From positions 24,590 through 88,589 of the forward strand of contig JAADGH010000066.1 in NCBI GenBank assembly GCA_013152475.1: a DNA stretch of 64,000 nucleotides, given 5' to 3'. Position 1 is the stretch's first letter; every line of letters begins with the position of its first letter. The DNA is from Planctomycetota bacterium (lineage in GTDB: Bacteria; Planctomycetota; Brocadiia; JAADGH01). The notes beneath the pieces were generated by a model. That model worked only from the letters and a program-made list of their open reading frames with translations. It was not told the DNA's origin and ran no database searches. Below are positions 20,374-28,920 of the stretch, in pieces. Position numbers and translations under genes: made by a program.

Positions 20374-20463
20374 AAGTGACAATTTACGTCACTTTCCCCC
20401 TCGACGGCTCCCAAAAAGTGACAATTTTTGTCAGTTGGCGGTTTTGTGCACAAATTTGTGCAC
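20374..20463. promoter_or_regulatory. Cluster of three palindromic operator-like sites
   Basis: The 638-base gap 20099-20736 holds two near-identical sites, AAGTGACAATTTACGTCACTT (listed here as arms AAGTGAC 20374-20380 and GTCACTT 20388-20394) and AGTGACAATTTTTGTCAG (20417-20434). Both fit GTGACAATTTNNGTCA, and they are 41 bases apart, about four helix turns. A third, the perfect 18-base palindrome GTGCACAAATTTGTGCAC, is at 20446-20463. They lie about 170-280 bases upstream of the promoter at 20629 and about 280-365 bases upstream of the prepilin start. They look like sites for a dimeric regulator. No regulator gene is adjacent. Confidence 0.55.
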
Positions 20464-20628
20464 GAAACCACCTAATGGACGCGAGGGCGTCGCTGTCCGA
20501 GGCCGCTCCGCACCTCTTTTCGGCGCCGGTTGGAGGGAGGAGATTGCGTTGTCACATTTTCGCTATCGCGAAAGATGCTTGCAATGACGCCGTGCGGGCT
20601 GTGGGGAAATTCCTCGGCCTTTCCGTGA

Positions 20629-20657
20629 TTGACAGATGCCTGGACGTGGCATAGAAT
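20629..20657 (+). promoter_or_regulatory. Promoter for the large beta-helix genes
   Basis: Perfect TTGACA (20629-20634), a 17-base spacer and TAGAAT (20652-20657). The leader to 20737 would be about 73 bases. It matches the sulfatase promoter at 15773 in both hexamers. Confidence 0.65.
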
Positions 20658-20736
20658 ATCGCTCCATTGCGGCTTCGACACGGGTCGCGCCGAGGCACCA
20701 ATTTCCACCTACTTTTGAAACGCGACCCCATCAGGA

Positions 20737-23700
20737 ATGAATGGAAAGACAATGGGCAAACAGATGAGTGCCAGTCACGGTAAAAGGATTCGGGGGGCCC
20801 TTCTCTGCGCGGCGTGGTTTTCCACAATGGTGGTCGCGTCGGCAAATGGTGATGGGAAGGGCAATTTTGTGAAGAACGGCAGCTTCGAGGTGGTCAAGCG
20901 TCTCAACGCCCCCCCCAAGGCGAACGCGCGCGGGAAGTGGGTGCTGAAGAGCGACCTCCAGGTCCCCGCGGAATGGAGGCTCTCGTCAGCCTTCCCGGGC
21001 GAGCTGGAGGTGGTGGAGAGCGGCGCCGCGGATGGACGGCGGTTCCTGCGCCTGGCCGCCGGAGCCGAACGCGCGGTCCATCTGGTTCAGCAGTGTCCAG
21101 GTCTGCGCCGAGGGATGGCATACGAGATGTCGCTCCGCTACCGGGGCGGCCCGGTGGAGCTGCGAGTGTACGAGTACGACAGCAAAGGCAAACTCAAGAC
21201 CGACCGCGCTTTCGCCAAGGGCGAGCCGACCCCCCTGCGCGACGGCCCCTGGGGAACGCTCCGGGGCGTGTATCGAATCCCCAGAGGTATGGCCAAAGTC
21301 TGCCTGGGCGTGTCCATCCCAAGGGGAGGCGAGGCGGACCTGGACGATGTGCGCGTGGAGAGGCTCGAACGGGGAGAGAACTGGCTGAACGTCCGCGACT
21401 TCGGCGCCAGCGGCTCGGAGTTCGAGACCACAGCCGCTACGACCGCCGGCTCGAAGGTCATCACACTCAAGGAGATCGGCGACTTCCAGGTCGGCCAGCA
21501 GGTGGCCATATCCAAATGCAATCCGCACATCTGCGACGGCCGCGTCTGGGGGAGGGTGCGAGGCAAGGGCACGGCCGATTTCAAGGAACAGGTGGAGGCG
21601 CGCGGCTACGACGGCAGCCAGGGCAACTGGACTGTGTACATACTCGACTTCGCCGGGGCCACGCCTCCCGCCTTCCGCTGGAGCGACGACTTGGGGCTTA
21701 CCTGGAGTGAGAAGCCTGTGCCCGTCACCGGCGACTGGCAGAAGCTGAGCGGGGGAGTCGAAGTGAAGTTCGCCAATCCCGACTTCTGGACCCAGCCCGC
21801 CGTCGTCAGTTTCAGCGGTCGCGACCAGTTGATCAGCACAATCATGAAGATCGAAGGCAACGCCGTCACGCTCGCCGACGCCACACCGGTGGCCGTCAAG
21901 GGCTGCACCATCCAGCACAGCGACAGCGGCCCGCTGCAGCTCGCGTTCGACCGCGCGGTGGGCGAGGGCCGCAACATCTTCATCCCCACCGGGCGCTATC
22001 GCCTGACCCGCGGACTGGAACTGAGGAACGCGGATGGCATCACCGTGGAGGGCGAGAACGAGGAGCAGACGATCCTGGACATCACCAACGGCCAGGGCGC
22101 GTGCATCTCCGTGATCGGCGGCACGTCGATCACCATCCGCAACCTCCGCTTCCGCGGCTTCAGCGGCTTTGCCGAACGCAAACAGATGGGGGCAATGCGG
22201 GTGCGCGGCTACGCCCACATGTGGGGCTTCTACACCAAGCACTGCAACGCCATCGGCATCCGCACCCCCGAACGGCTGGTGGTGGAGAACTGCCACGCCA
22301 CCGGCATGTCCGCCGAGTGCTTCTACTCCGGCAGCAGAAGCCGGAGGGGGAACTCCGAACCCGCCCGATACACCCAGTCCATCGTCTACCGAAACTGCAC
22401 GGTGGTGGACTGCGCGCGGAACGCCTTCAACAACAATGACATGGCCGAGAACACGGCGGTCCTTTACTGCCGCATCCAAGACGTGGGCGGGTGCACCTGG
22501 GAGGGCGCGTCCCGATTCGTGAAGTTCGTGGGCAACTACGTCCGGAACGCGGGAACCGTCGCGATGGGCAACATCCGCTCCCGCGATGCGAATTTCGACA
22601 TCCTTCCCTCCGGCCAGCACATTGTGGCGCACAACACGTTCGAGCAGCAGATGGTCTACGGTAACTGCGCCATCCGGTCTTCGGCGGGATCCACGCCCGT
22701 GGTCATCAGCAACAACCTCTTCATCAATTTCAACACCTCCGCCATCGAGACCAGCAGCTACGGGGACAAGCGACACCTCCCGTCGGCCAACACCATCATC
22801 ACCGGCAACGCCATCGACCTGACCTGTGTTCGGGACCAATCGCGCTCCCGCTTTGGCATCCGCATGGGCGGGGACTACGCCACCATCAGCGACAACCAGA
22901 TCTATGTCCGCGGCGATGTCGATCCCCACGTTCAAGGCATCGTGCTGCAGGAGCCGGCCTGCAACATCGCAGTGCATGACAACATCGTGCGCGGCTGCGC
23001 GGTCGGCCTGTTGGCCACCAGAAAGGTTGGGGCAGTCACCGAGGTCCTCGACGCGCGCACGTTCAGGTGCGGACGCGGTATACCGTGGCCCCGGCGCCGC
23101 ACCCACTGCTATCGCGGCTATCGAATCGCATGGCTTCTGCGCGGCAAGGCCAACCCGGTGCTCGGCCCCGAGATCGAGACCTTCGACCCGGACAAAGGCG
23201 TGTTCCGGCTCACCCAGGACTGCGATCTCAAGAAGGGCGCACGGTTTGCGCTCTGTTCGCCCCAGGGTTTCCGCTGGAGCATCCACCACAACGTGATCGA
23301 CAACTGCACCCAGCTTGTGGATATGGACGTCTTCGGCGGGCCGACCGCGGTGTTCGCCGACAACCTACTCTCGCGCGGCGAAGCCAAGGGCGTGAAGGTC
23401 GCCGTAGAGATTCGCGGCTTGTTCAAAATCACCGACAACCAGTTCGCCGGCTTCAACGAACCCGGCTCCGTGGCCCTCATGCTGCACCCCGATCCCCTTG
23501 GCCGAACATCCCGCACCATCTGCCGGGACAACGTGTTCGACCAGTGCACCACGCCCATCGGCGAGGGCGCTGAGGGCGTGTGGAAGGCCACGATCAAGGG
23601 CGGCAACGTCTTCGGCAACCAGGCCGAGGCGTCCACTCGGAAGGCGGGCAGCGTGACCGTGCAGACCCTCGCGGCCAAGGCCAAGGCGACGGCTGTCTTC

Positions 23701-24285
23701 CGGGCCGCTCGTCGGACCGCGCCTCCCGTCATCGACGGCAAGGTGAACGACTGGGTCTGGAGCAAGGCCGCGCCAGTCGAAACTCTGACTCGAACCCACG
23801 AGGACTTGCCCAGCGGCGATTTCACCGCACGCGGCCTCGCGGCCTATGACGACCAGGCCCTCTATCTGGCGCTCGATATCCACTTGCCCAAGGGCGAAGA
23901 GTTCAACCCCCAGAACGGGGTCGAATGGTCGCTCGCAAGCGTGGGCGGGAAACAGCAGACGCCGATCTATGTCCTCTGGTGCAAGGCGGACGGCAGCTTC
24001 GACAGCCTGACCACGATGGGCGCCGATGCTGACCAGGCGGCCAAACTGAAGGCGGGAACCCGCTATGCCGCAGTCCGATCCGAAAAGGGCTGGACCTGTG
24101 AGTGGCGCGTCCCGTGGATCGCTCTTGGCGTGTCCGCCGCCCCCCCTCCTGAGAAATGGCTCATGAATATCGGCGTTCGCTCGGTGACAAGTGGCACTTG
24201 GCTGGCCTGGGCGCCAACCGGCGGCAGAATCTGCAACGTGGAGGATGCGGGTGAGCTGCACTTGATCAAACCGGGCAATCGGTAG
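20737..24285 (+). CDS. Secreted right-handed beta-helix protein with C-terminal CBM9-like domain
   Basis: The 1182-residue protein has a signal peptide (basic stretch then GALLCAAWFSTMVVASANG), an N-terminal jelly-roll module (NFVKNGSFEVV, about 45-215) like a carbohydrate-binding domain, then a pectate-lyase-type start (LNVRDFGASG at about 220). A long right-handed beta-helix of Asn/Ile-rich rungs follows to about 960. Residues from about 996 form a CBM9-like domain (PPVIDGKVNDWVWSK, WTCEWRVPWIAL). Cleavage or binding of an extracellular polysaccharide is the likely role; lyase versus hydrolase cannot be told. The start may be the ATG at 20752, which has GGAAAG close upstream. The next gene follows after 30 bases and shares the C-terminal domain. 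Confidence 0.8.
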   Translation: MNGKTMGKQMSASHGKRIRGALLCAAWFSTMVVASANGDGKGNFVKNGSFEVVKRLNAPPKANARGKWVLKSDLQVPAEWRLSSAFPGELEVVESGAADGRRFLRLAAGAERAVHLVQQCPGLRRGMAYEMSLRYRGGPVELRVYEYDSKGKLKTDRAFAKGEPTPLRDGPWGTLRGVYRIPRGMAKVCLGVSIPRGGEADLDDVRVERLERGENWLNVRDFGASGSEFETTAATTAGSKVITLKEIGDFQVGQQVAISKCNPHICDGRVWGRVRGKGTADFKEQVEARGYDGSQGNWTVYILDFAGATPPAFRWSDDLGLTWSEKPVPVTGDWQKLSGGVEVKFANPDFWTQPAVVSFSGRDQLISTIMKIEGNAVTLADATPVAVKGCTIQHSDSGPLQLAFDRAVGEGRNIFIPTGRYRLTRGLELRNADGITVEGENEEQTILDITNGQGACISVIGGTSITIRNLRFRGFSGFAERKQMGAMRVRGYAHMWGFYTKHCNAIGIRTPERLVVENCHATGMSAECFYSGSRSRRGNSEPARYTQSIVYRNCTVVDCARNAFNNNDMAENTAVLYCRIQDVGGCTWEGASRFVKFVGNYVRNAGTVAMGNIRSRDANFDILPSGQHIVAHNTFEQQMVYGNCAIRSSAGSTPVVISNNLFINFNTSAIETSSYGDKRHLPSANTIITGNAIDLTCVRDQSRSRFGIRMGGDYATISDNQIYVRGDVDPHVQGIVLQEPACNIAVHDNIVRGCAVGLLATRKVGAVTEVLDARTFRCGRGIPWPRRRTHCYRGYRIAWLLRGKANPVLGPEIETFDPDKGVFRLTQDCDLKKGARFALCSPQGFRWSIHHNVIDNCTQLVDMDVFGGPTAVFADNLLSRGEAKGVKVAVEIRGLFKITDNQFAGFNEPGSVALMLHPDPLGRTSRTICRDNVFDQCTTPIGEGAEGVWKATIKGGNVFGNQAEASTRKAGSVTVQTLAAKAKATAVFRAARRTAPPVIDGKVNDWVWSKAAPVETLTRTHEDLPSGDFTARGLAAYDDQALYLALDIHLPKGEEFNPQNGVEWSLASVGGKQQTPIYVLWCKADGSFDSLTTMGADADQAAKLKAGTRYAAVRSEKGWTCEWRVPWIALGVSAAPPPEKWLMNIGVRSVTSGTWLAWAPTGGRICNVEDAGELHLIKPGNR

Positions 24286-24315
24286 GATATGGCAAGACTA
24301 AGGAGATGCCCGCTT

Positions 24316-27300
24316 ATGAAGAACATTCGCTCGACCCTCGTCTGTCTGGTCGCATTCACAGTCTTTGGATCGCCGCTCGACGCAAAGGAATTGGGCGACC
24401 TTAGAGCCGTATACGGGGTTGTGCGCGAGCAGGTCCGCGCGCGGAAGGACTGCATGGTATGGTACGACTTTACAGACCCGGCCGCGCAGGGACTGAAGTT
24501 CGTGCCGGGTCCGGGCAAGGGTGTGCTGTCAACGAAGGAGGGACGCTGGCCCGGGCAGAAGGCCGTGAACATCTTTCATGGCAAACTCATGAGGAAGGCC
24601 ATCCACATCCCCGACTCGGGGTTCACGCTCTGCTGCTGGCTGCGCGTCAACGATCTGGAGAAGGTGGATCGCCACGGATACAAACGCACCGCCGGCGGCG
24701 TCATGGCCACGGGCAGCGGCTATTACAACGGCTGGCGTCTGCTGGTGACCCCAGGCAGCAGGACGCTGACCTTCGCGTTGGGCCGCCCCGAGGTCGGCGC
24801 CCGGCGCCTCTCCAGCTCGGGCCACCTCACACCGGGCGAGTGGCACCATGTGGCGGTCACGTGGGACCATGAGACGCTGGCCATGTGGATCGACGGCAAA
24901 CTCCGATCCGAGACCGTGGTCACCATGGCATACAACGGCGAGCCGAAGGCGCCGGGATTCCGCATCGGCGAATGCGACAGCGGCCTGGGTGTCCTGAACT
25001 TCGACATCGCGGACGTGGGTCTCTTCAGCACGGCTCTACCCGCGGATGTGCTCAAGCGCCTGGGCGATCCCGACCTCGAGTTCAGGAAGGAACTGACGCG
25101 GTTTGTCACCCAAATCACCCCGCCGTCCGGCGTCGGAGGGGAGGAGGCATATCGCCGGCAGTTCGCCCCGCTCCTGGCGCTGTCGGGCTGCGACGATTCG
25201 CCCACCTTCCGCACTGTCAAGTCCATGGCGCGGCTGCGCGTGGCCGAGAGCTTCGTGCGCGAGAAGCGCATCGACGAAGCGCGCCGGGTCTACACGGAGC
25301 TCGCCGGCGACGGGTCCGCACCCCTGCACTACCGCGCTCGAGCGATGCTGGCCCTGGGCGATCTGCACCGAGACGCGAAGAACTACACCGCCGCTCGCCA
25401 ACAATACGAAAAGACCCGCGACTTCTTCGTCGCCAAGCACGAGGCGTTCCGCGTCGAGGCGGTCCTGCGGCTGAAAGATGTGGAGACGCTCGCAGACGGC
25501 GCGCCGTTCCGGGACCAACGCCAGCGCCGGATCGACCGCATCTCCCATCCGGCTCTGCGCCTGTTCGTGGCCCCGAACGGCGACGACACCAACCCCGGCA
25601 CGGAGCCCCGCCCCTTCCGCACACTGGAGCGTGCGCGCGACGCCGTGCGGGAGCTGAAGAAGAAGGGACCGCTGCCGAAGGGCGGGGTCGCCGTCATGCT
25701 GAAGGGCGGGGTCTATCGTCGTGAAACGGAATCCTTCGCCCTCACTGCCGAGGACTCCGGCACGATCGACGCGCCGATCATCTACCAGGCCGTTCCAGGC
25801 CGGAAACCCATCCTCCGCGGCGGACGAGCGGTCAGCGGTTTCAAGCCGTTGACGGATCCCGTCGGCAAGCAACGCATCCCGGCTGCGGCGCAAGCGCACG
25901 TCCTTCAGGTCGATCTTAAAGCGGCCGGCGTCAAGGATTTTGGCAAACTCCGCCCGCGAGGAAAGGCAATAGGAATCAAGGGAGATCCCGATGTGCCTGC
26001 GCATCTGGAGCTTTTCTTCGATGCCCGTCCCATGTCGCTGGCGCGCTGGCCCAACGACACCCCCAAGATGAGCGAGCGCTTTACAACGGTTGACCTTGGC
26101 GGCCAGGAGACCGTCCGCGACCACGGCCGGAGCATCGCCAGGGAAAGCAACTTCTTCTCCTACACCAACCCGCGCCAGGACGCGTGGGCCAGGGAGCCCG
26201 ACGCCTGGGTCTTCGGCTGCTGGCAATATATGTTCTACGGCTGCTACAGAAAGATCACCCGCGTTGACACGGAGAAACGCCAAATCCACATCGACCGAAA
26301 CCGCAAGACACCCTACGAGCTCAAGCGGCGGGAGTTCGCCCTCGGCGCGCCTTACCAGGGCATCAACCTGCTCTGCGAACTGGACTCGCCGGGCGAGTGG
26401 TATCTGGATCGAGCAAGCGGCATACTCTTTTTCTGGCCGCCGTCGGATGTCACCAAGGGCGAGGCCGTCGTGTCTGTGCTTGAGAAACCCATCATCACGC
26501 TCGACGGCGCATCGCACGTGGTCCTCCGAGGCCTGACGCTGGAGGCCGGACGACGGCACGGCGTGGTCATCAAGGGCGGCGAGGGCGTGCTGCTTGCCGG
26601 GTGCGTTATCCGGAACATGGGTGTCACGGGCGTGATCATCGACAAGGGCGTCGGCCATGAGGTAATCGGCTGCGACCTGGCGTACCTCGGCGACGCAGGC
26701 GTGAAAGTGGAGGGCGGGGACGTCGAGAAGCTCATCCCCTCGGGGCATCTGGTGGAGAACTGCCACATCCACCACTATGCCCGTTGGAACCGCGTGGGCT
26801 ACCAGCCGGCGGTCGCCATGGCGGGCGTGGGCAACCGTGTGTCCCATTGCCTGGTTCACAACGCACCGCACCAGGCCTTCTTGGTCGATGGCAACGACAA
26901 CATCGTCGAGTATTCCGAGATTCACGACGTTGTCGACGAGGCCGGCGATGCCGGGGCCTACTATATGTACGGCGGCGTGTCAAAAAACGCCCTGTTGGAG
27001 CTTGGCCAGGTAGTGCGCTACAACTACTGGCACGACCTGCCGGCCAACGAGACCTTCAAGAAGGTTGCCAGCGTCGGCCGGCGCGTCATTTACATCGACA
27101 GCTTCAACAGCAACATCACCGTCTACGGCAACATTTTCCAGCGGTACGACGACAGGAGCGGCGCGGTCTTCTTCGGCGCCTGCGACAACCGTATCGAGAA
27201 CAACATCTTCTGTCGCTGCTTCAGCGGCGTGAACCTCTCAGACCGGACCTGGCTCTACGGGAAGGTGAACAAGCCGCCGAACTTCGTCATTGACGCCTAT

Positions 27301-28404
27301 CTTGCCAAGGCCGCCGCCAATCCGATCTGGGCGCGGCGCTACCCATGGCTCAAGACGTTCCCACCGCAGGCGAAGGACACCTCGGTCTTCCTCGCAGGCA
27401 ATGTGGTGGCCCGCAACATCGCCAGCAAGTGTGAAACATTCATCTTCGGCTCAAACCGCACCATAGCCCTGGCCCGGATCGAACAGAACTGGATCGACGG
27501 CGATCTTGGATTCAAAGACCCGGACAACGGTGACTTTGCGCTCGATCCGAAGTCGCCCGTGTTCGTCGCCTGCGGCTTCGAGCCGCTGCCGCTGGACAAA
27601 ATGGGTCTCTACAACGACGAGCTGCGCGCAAACTGGCCGGTGCATCACGAAAGCGGCGTGTACGAGACGCTCCGCCTCAACGACGGCATCAAGCGCAAGC
27701 CCGTAGCGGAGATGCCCGTCTGCCAGGCGCGCCAACGCAAGGCCCCCATCACCATCGACGGCCGCCTGGACCCTGCGGAATGGGACGGGCTGAACAAGAC
27801 ACAAGCAGCCGTCCTCAAACGAACGCCGTCCAACAAGCCCACCAAGGCCCGGCCCAGCTACGTCTGGCTGCGCTGGGATGAGGAATCGCTCTACATCGGC
27901 CTGCTGAATGAACTCAACCCCGGCGAGACCCCCAAGCCAAAGGCTGGAAAGGACGCCTCCTGGTGGAAGGGGCTGGACATGGCGGAGATCATCTTCGAGG
28001 GTCCCTTCGGCAAGAACTCCCCCGACTGGTGGCCCAAGGACAAGAAGCATGGGCCGATCTTCTATCTCCTCGGCGACTGCGCCGGACTCTCCGACGCCTA
28101 CAGCATCGCCGACCTGCCGCCGTCGCGGGCCGAGGGACTCCGCAGCGCGGTACAATACGCCACGGCCTCTGAGCCCGGCCGCTGGACCGCGGAATGGCGA
28201 ATCCCTCTGGCCGCACTCTGCCTGGACCCGAAGACGGCCAAGGGCTGCTGTTTCAATATCGGTGTGCTCAAGCCCGGCACACTGCCCGACCCCAAGACGA
28301 AAGCGAAGCCGACCGCCAGCGAAAAGTGGGCCGTCTGGTGCGGTACGATGGGCGCGAACTGGAAGGTCTGGAACGCTGGCAGACTTCAGTTGAAAGGCCA
28401 GTAA
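24316..28404 (+). CDS. Secreted LamG / beta-helix / CBM9-like protein
   Basis: The 1362-residue protein has a signal peptide (MKNIRSTLVCLVAFTVFGSP), a LamG/concanavalin-like domain at about 40-240 (FTLCCWLRV, GEWHHVAVTWDHETLAMWIDG), a helical TPR-like stretch at about 280-400, and a parallel beta-helix from about 413. The helix opens with LFVAPNGDDTNPGTEPRPF, as in GH141-like proteins. From about 1143 there is a CBM9-like domain (APITIDGRLDPAEWDGL). The ATG at 24316 was chosen for the signal peptide and an AAGGAG about ten bases upstream. It lies in one operon with the preceding beta-helix gene. A glycosidase acting on branched plant or algal glycans is possible; this is inference from fold only. 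Confidence 0.8.
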   Translation: MKNIRSTLVCLVAFTVFGSPLDAKELGDLRAVYGVVREQVRARKDCMVWYDFTDPAAQGLKFVPGPGKGVLSTKEGRWPGQKAVNIFHGKLMRKAIHIPDSGFTLCCWLRVNDLEKVDRHGYKRTAGGVMATGSGYYNGWRLLVTPGSRTLTFALGRPEVGARRLSSSGHLTPGEWHHVAVTWDHETLAMWIDGKLRSETVVTMAYNGEPKAPGFRIGECDSGLGVLNFDIADVGLFSTALPADVLKRLGDPDLEFRKELTRFVTQITPPSGVGGEEAYRRQFAPLLALSGCDDSPTFRTVKSMARLRVAESFVREKRIDEARRVYTELAGDGSAPLHYRARAMLALGDLHRDAKNYTAARQQYEKTRDFFVAKHEAFRVEAVLRLKDVETLADGAPFRDQRQRRIDRISHPALRLFVAPNGDDTNPGTEPRPFRTLERARDAVRELKKKGPLPKGGVAVMLKGGVYRRETESFALTAEDSGTIDAPIIYQAVPGRKPILRGGRAVSGFKPLTDPVGKQRIPAAAQAHVLQVDLKAAGVKDFGKLRPRGKAIGIKGDPDVPAHLELFFDARPMSLARWPNDTPKMSERFTTVDLGGQETVRDHGRSIARESNFFSYTNPRQDAWAREPDAWVFGCWQYMFYGCYRKITRVDTEKRQIHIDRNRKTPYELKRREFALGAPYQGINLLCELDSPGEWYLDRASGILFFWPPSDVTKGEAVVSVLEKPIITLDGASHVVLRGLTLEAGRRHGVVIKGGEGVLLAGCVIRNMGVTGVIIDKGVGHEVIGCDLAYLGDAGVKVEGGDVEKLIPSGHLVENCHIHHYARWNRVGYQPAVAMAGVGNRVSHCLVHNAPHQAFLVDGNDNIVEYSEIHDVVDEAGDAGAYYMYGGVSKNALLELGQVVRYNYWHDLPANETFKKVASVGRRVIYIDSFNSNITVYGNIFQRYDDRSGAVFFGACDNRIENNIFCRCFSGVNLSDRTWLYGKVNKPPNFVIDAYLAKAAANPIWARRYPWLKTFPPQAKDTSVFLAGNVVARNIASKCETFIFGSNRTIALARIEQNWIDGDLGFKDPDNGDFALDPKSPVFVACGFEPLPLDKMGLYNDELRANWPVHHESGVYETLRLNDGIKRKPVAEMPVCQARQRKAPITIDGRLDPAEWDGLNKTQAAVLKRTPSNKPTKARPSYVWLRWDEESLYIGLLNELNPGETPKPKAGKDASWWKGLDMAEIIFEGPFGKNSPDWWPKDKKHGPIFYLLGDCAGLSDAYSIADLPPSRAEGLRSAVQYATASEPGRWTAEWRIPLAALCLDPKTAKGCCFNIGVLKPGTLPDPKTKAKPTASEKWAVWCGTMGANWKVWNAGRLQLKGQ

Positions 28405-28920
28405 GCAATCAGCGGGGAGGCGTCTACACGGCGCTCAGGCCAGGCAGGGCGCGGAGATCACGATCAGGGTAGAAGTTGTTGATGAAGGCAGGGCCTATGG
28501 CGCCGTAACGACGCGCACCTTGCTGGCGTTCGCCTTTTTCGAAGAGCGGAAGGCATTCATTGCCTGCAACGGTCTGCCGTCGAAGTCGGAATGGCCGGAG
28601 GCATCGAGTGACGAGGACGCAGTGTATCGGCTTCGAAGTCTACCGTGAGATACCGCGCTCTTCGCCCCGCGCGTTCCCGGCAGATCATGCAAGCACGACC
28701 TATCGAGGTGTGCGCACCGCGTCGTTCGCGCCGGCTCCGCTCCGAAAACATTTCTTGCTCCAGCCTCACATTCGATGGTATCCTCTTACCCATAGTGTGA
28801 CTTCCTTTCGGAGACCTTTCAGCCCCCTTTAAAGGAAACCATTTCCCTGGAGGTTACACCATTTTCGCTTTTACAGGAAGTATAGGCCGCTGCCCTGATG
28901 TAGAGAGTTGGAGATCTGAC
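28405..28920. other. Intergenic stretch with a possible gene remnant
   Basis: On the plus strand, 28454-28648 reads in one frame as a coherent protein-like segment (EITIRVEVVDEGRAYGAVTT ... YRLRSLP, stop) with codon use like the neighbours, but it has no start codon or ribosome site. It may be the end of a lost gene. The rest of the stretch shows no promoter or hairpin that I can support. Confidence 0.3.

Noticed and set aside
20986..23289. Minus-strand open frame of 767 codons
   Set aside because: Antisense to the beta-helix gene; sequence is Ala/Val/Gly-rich without structure of a known family.
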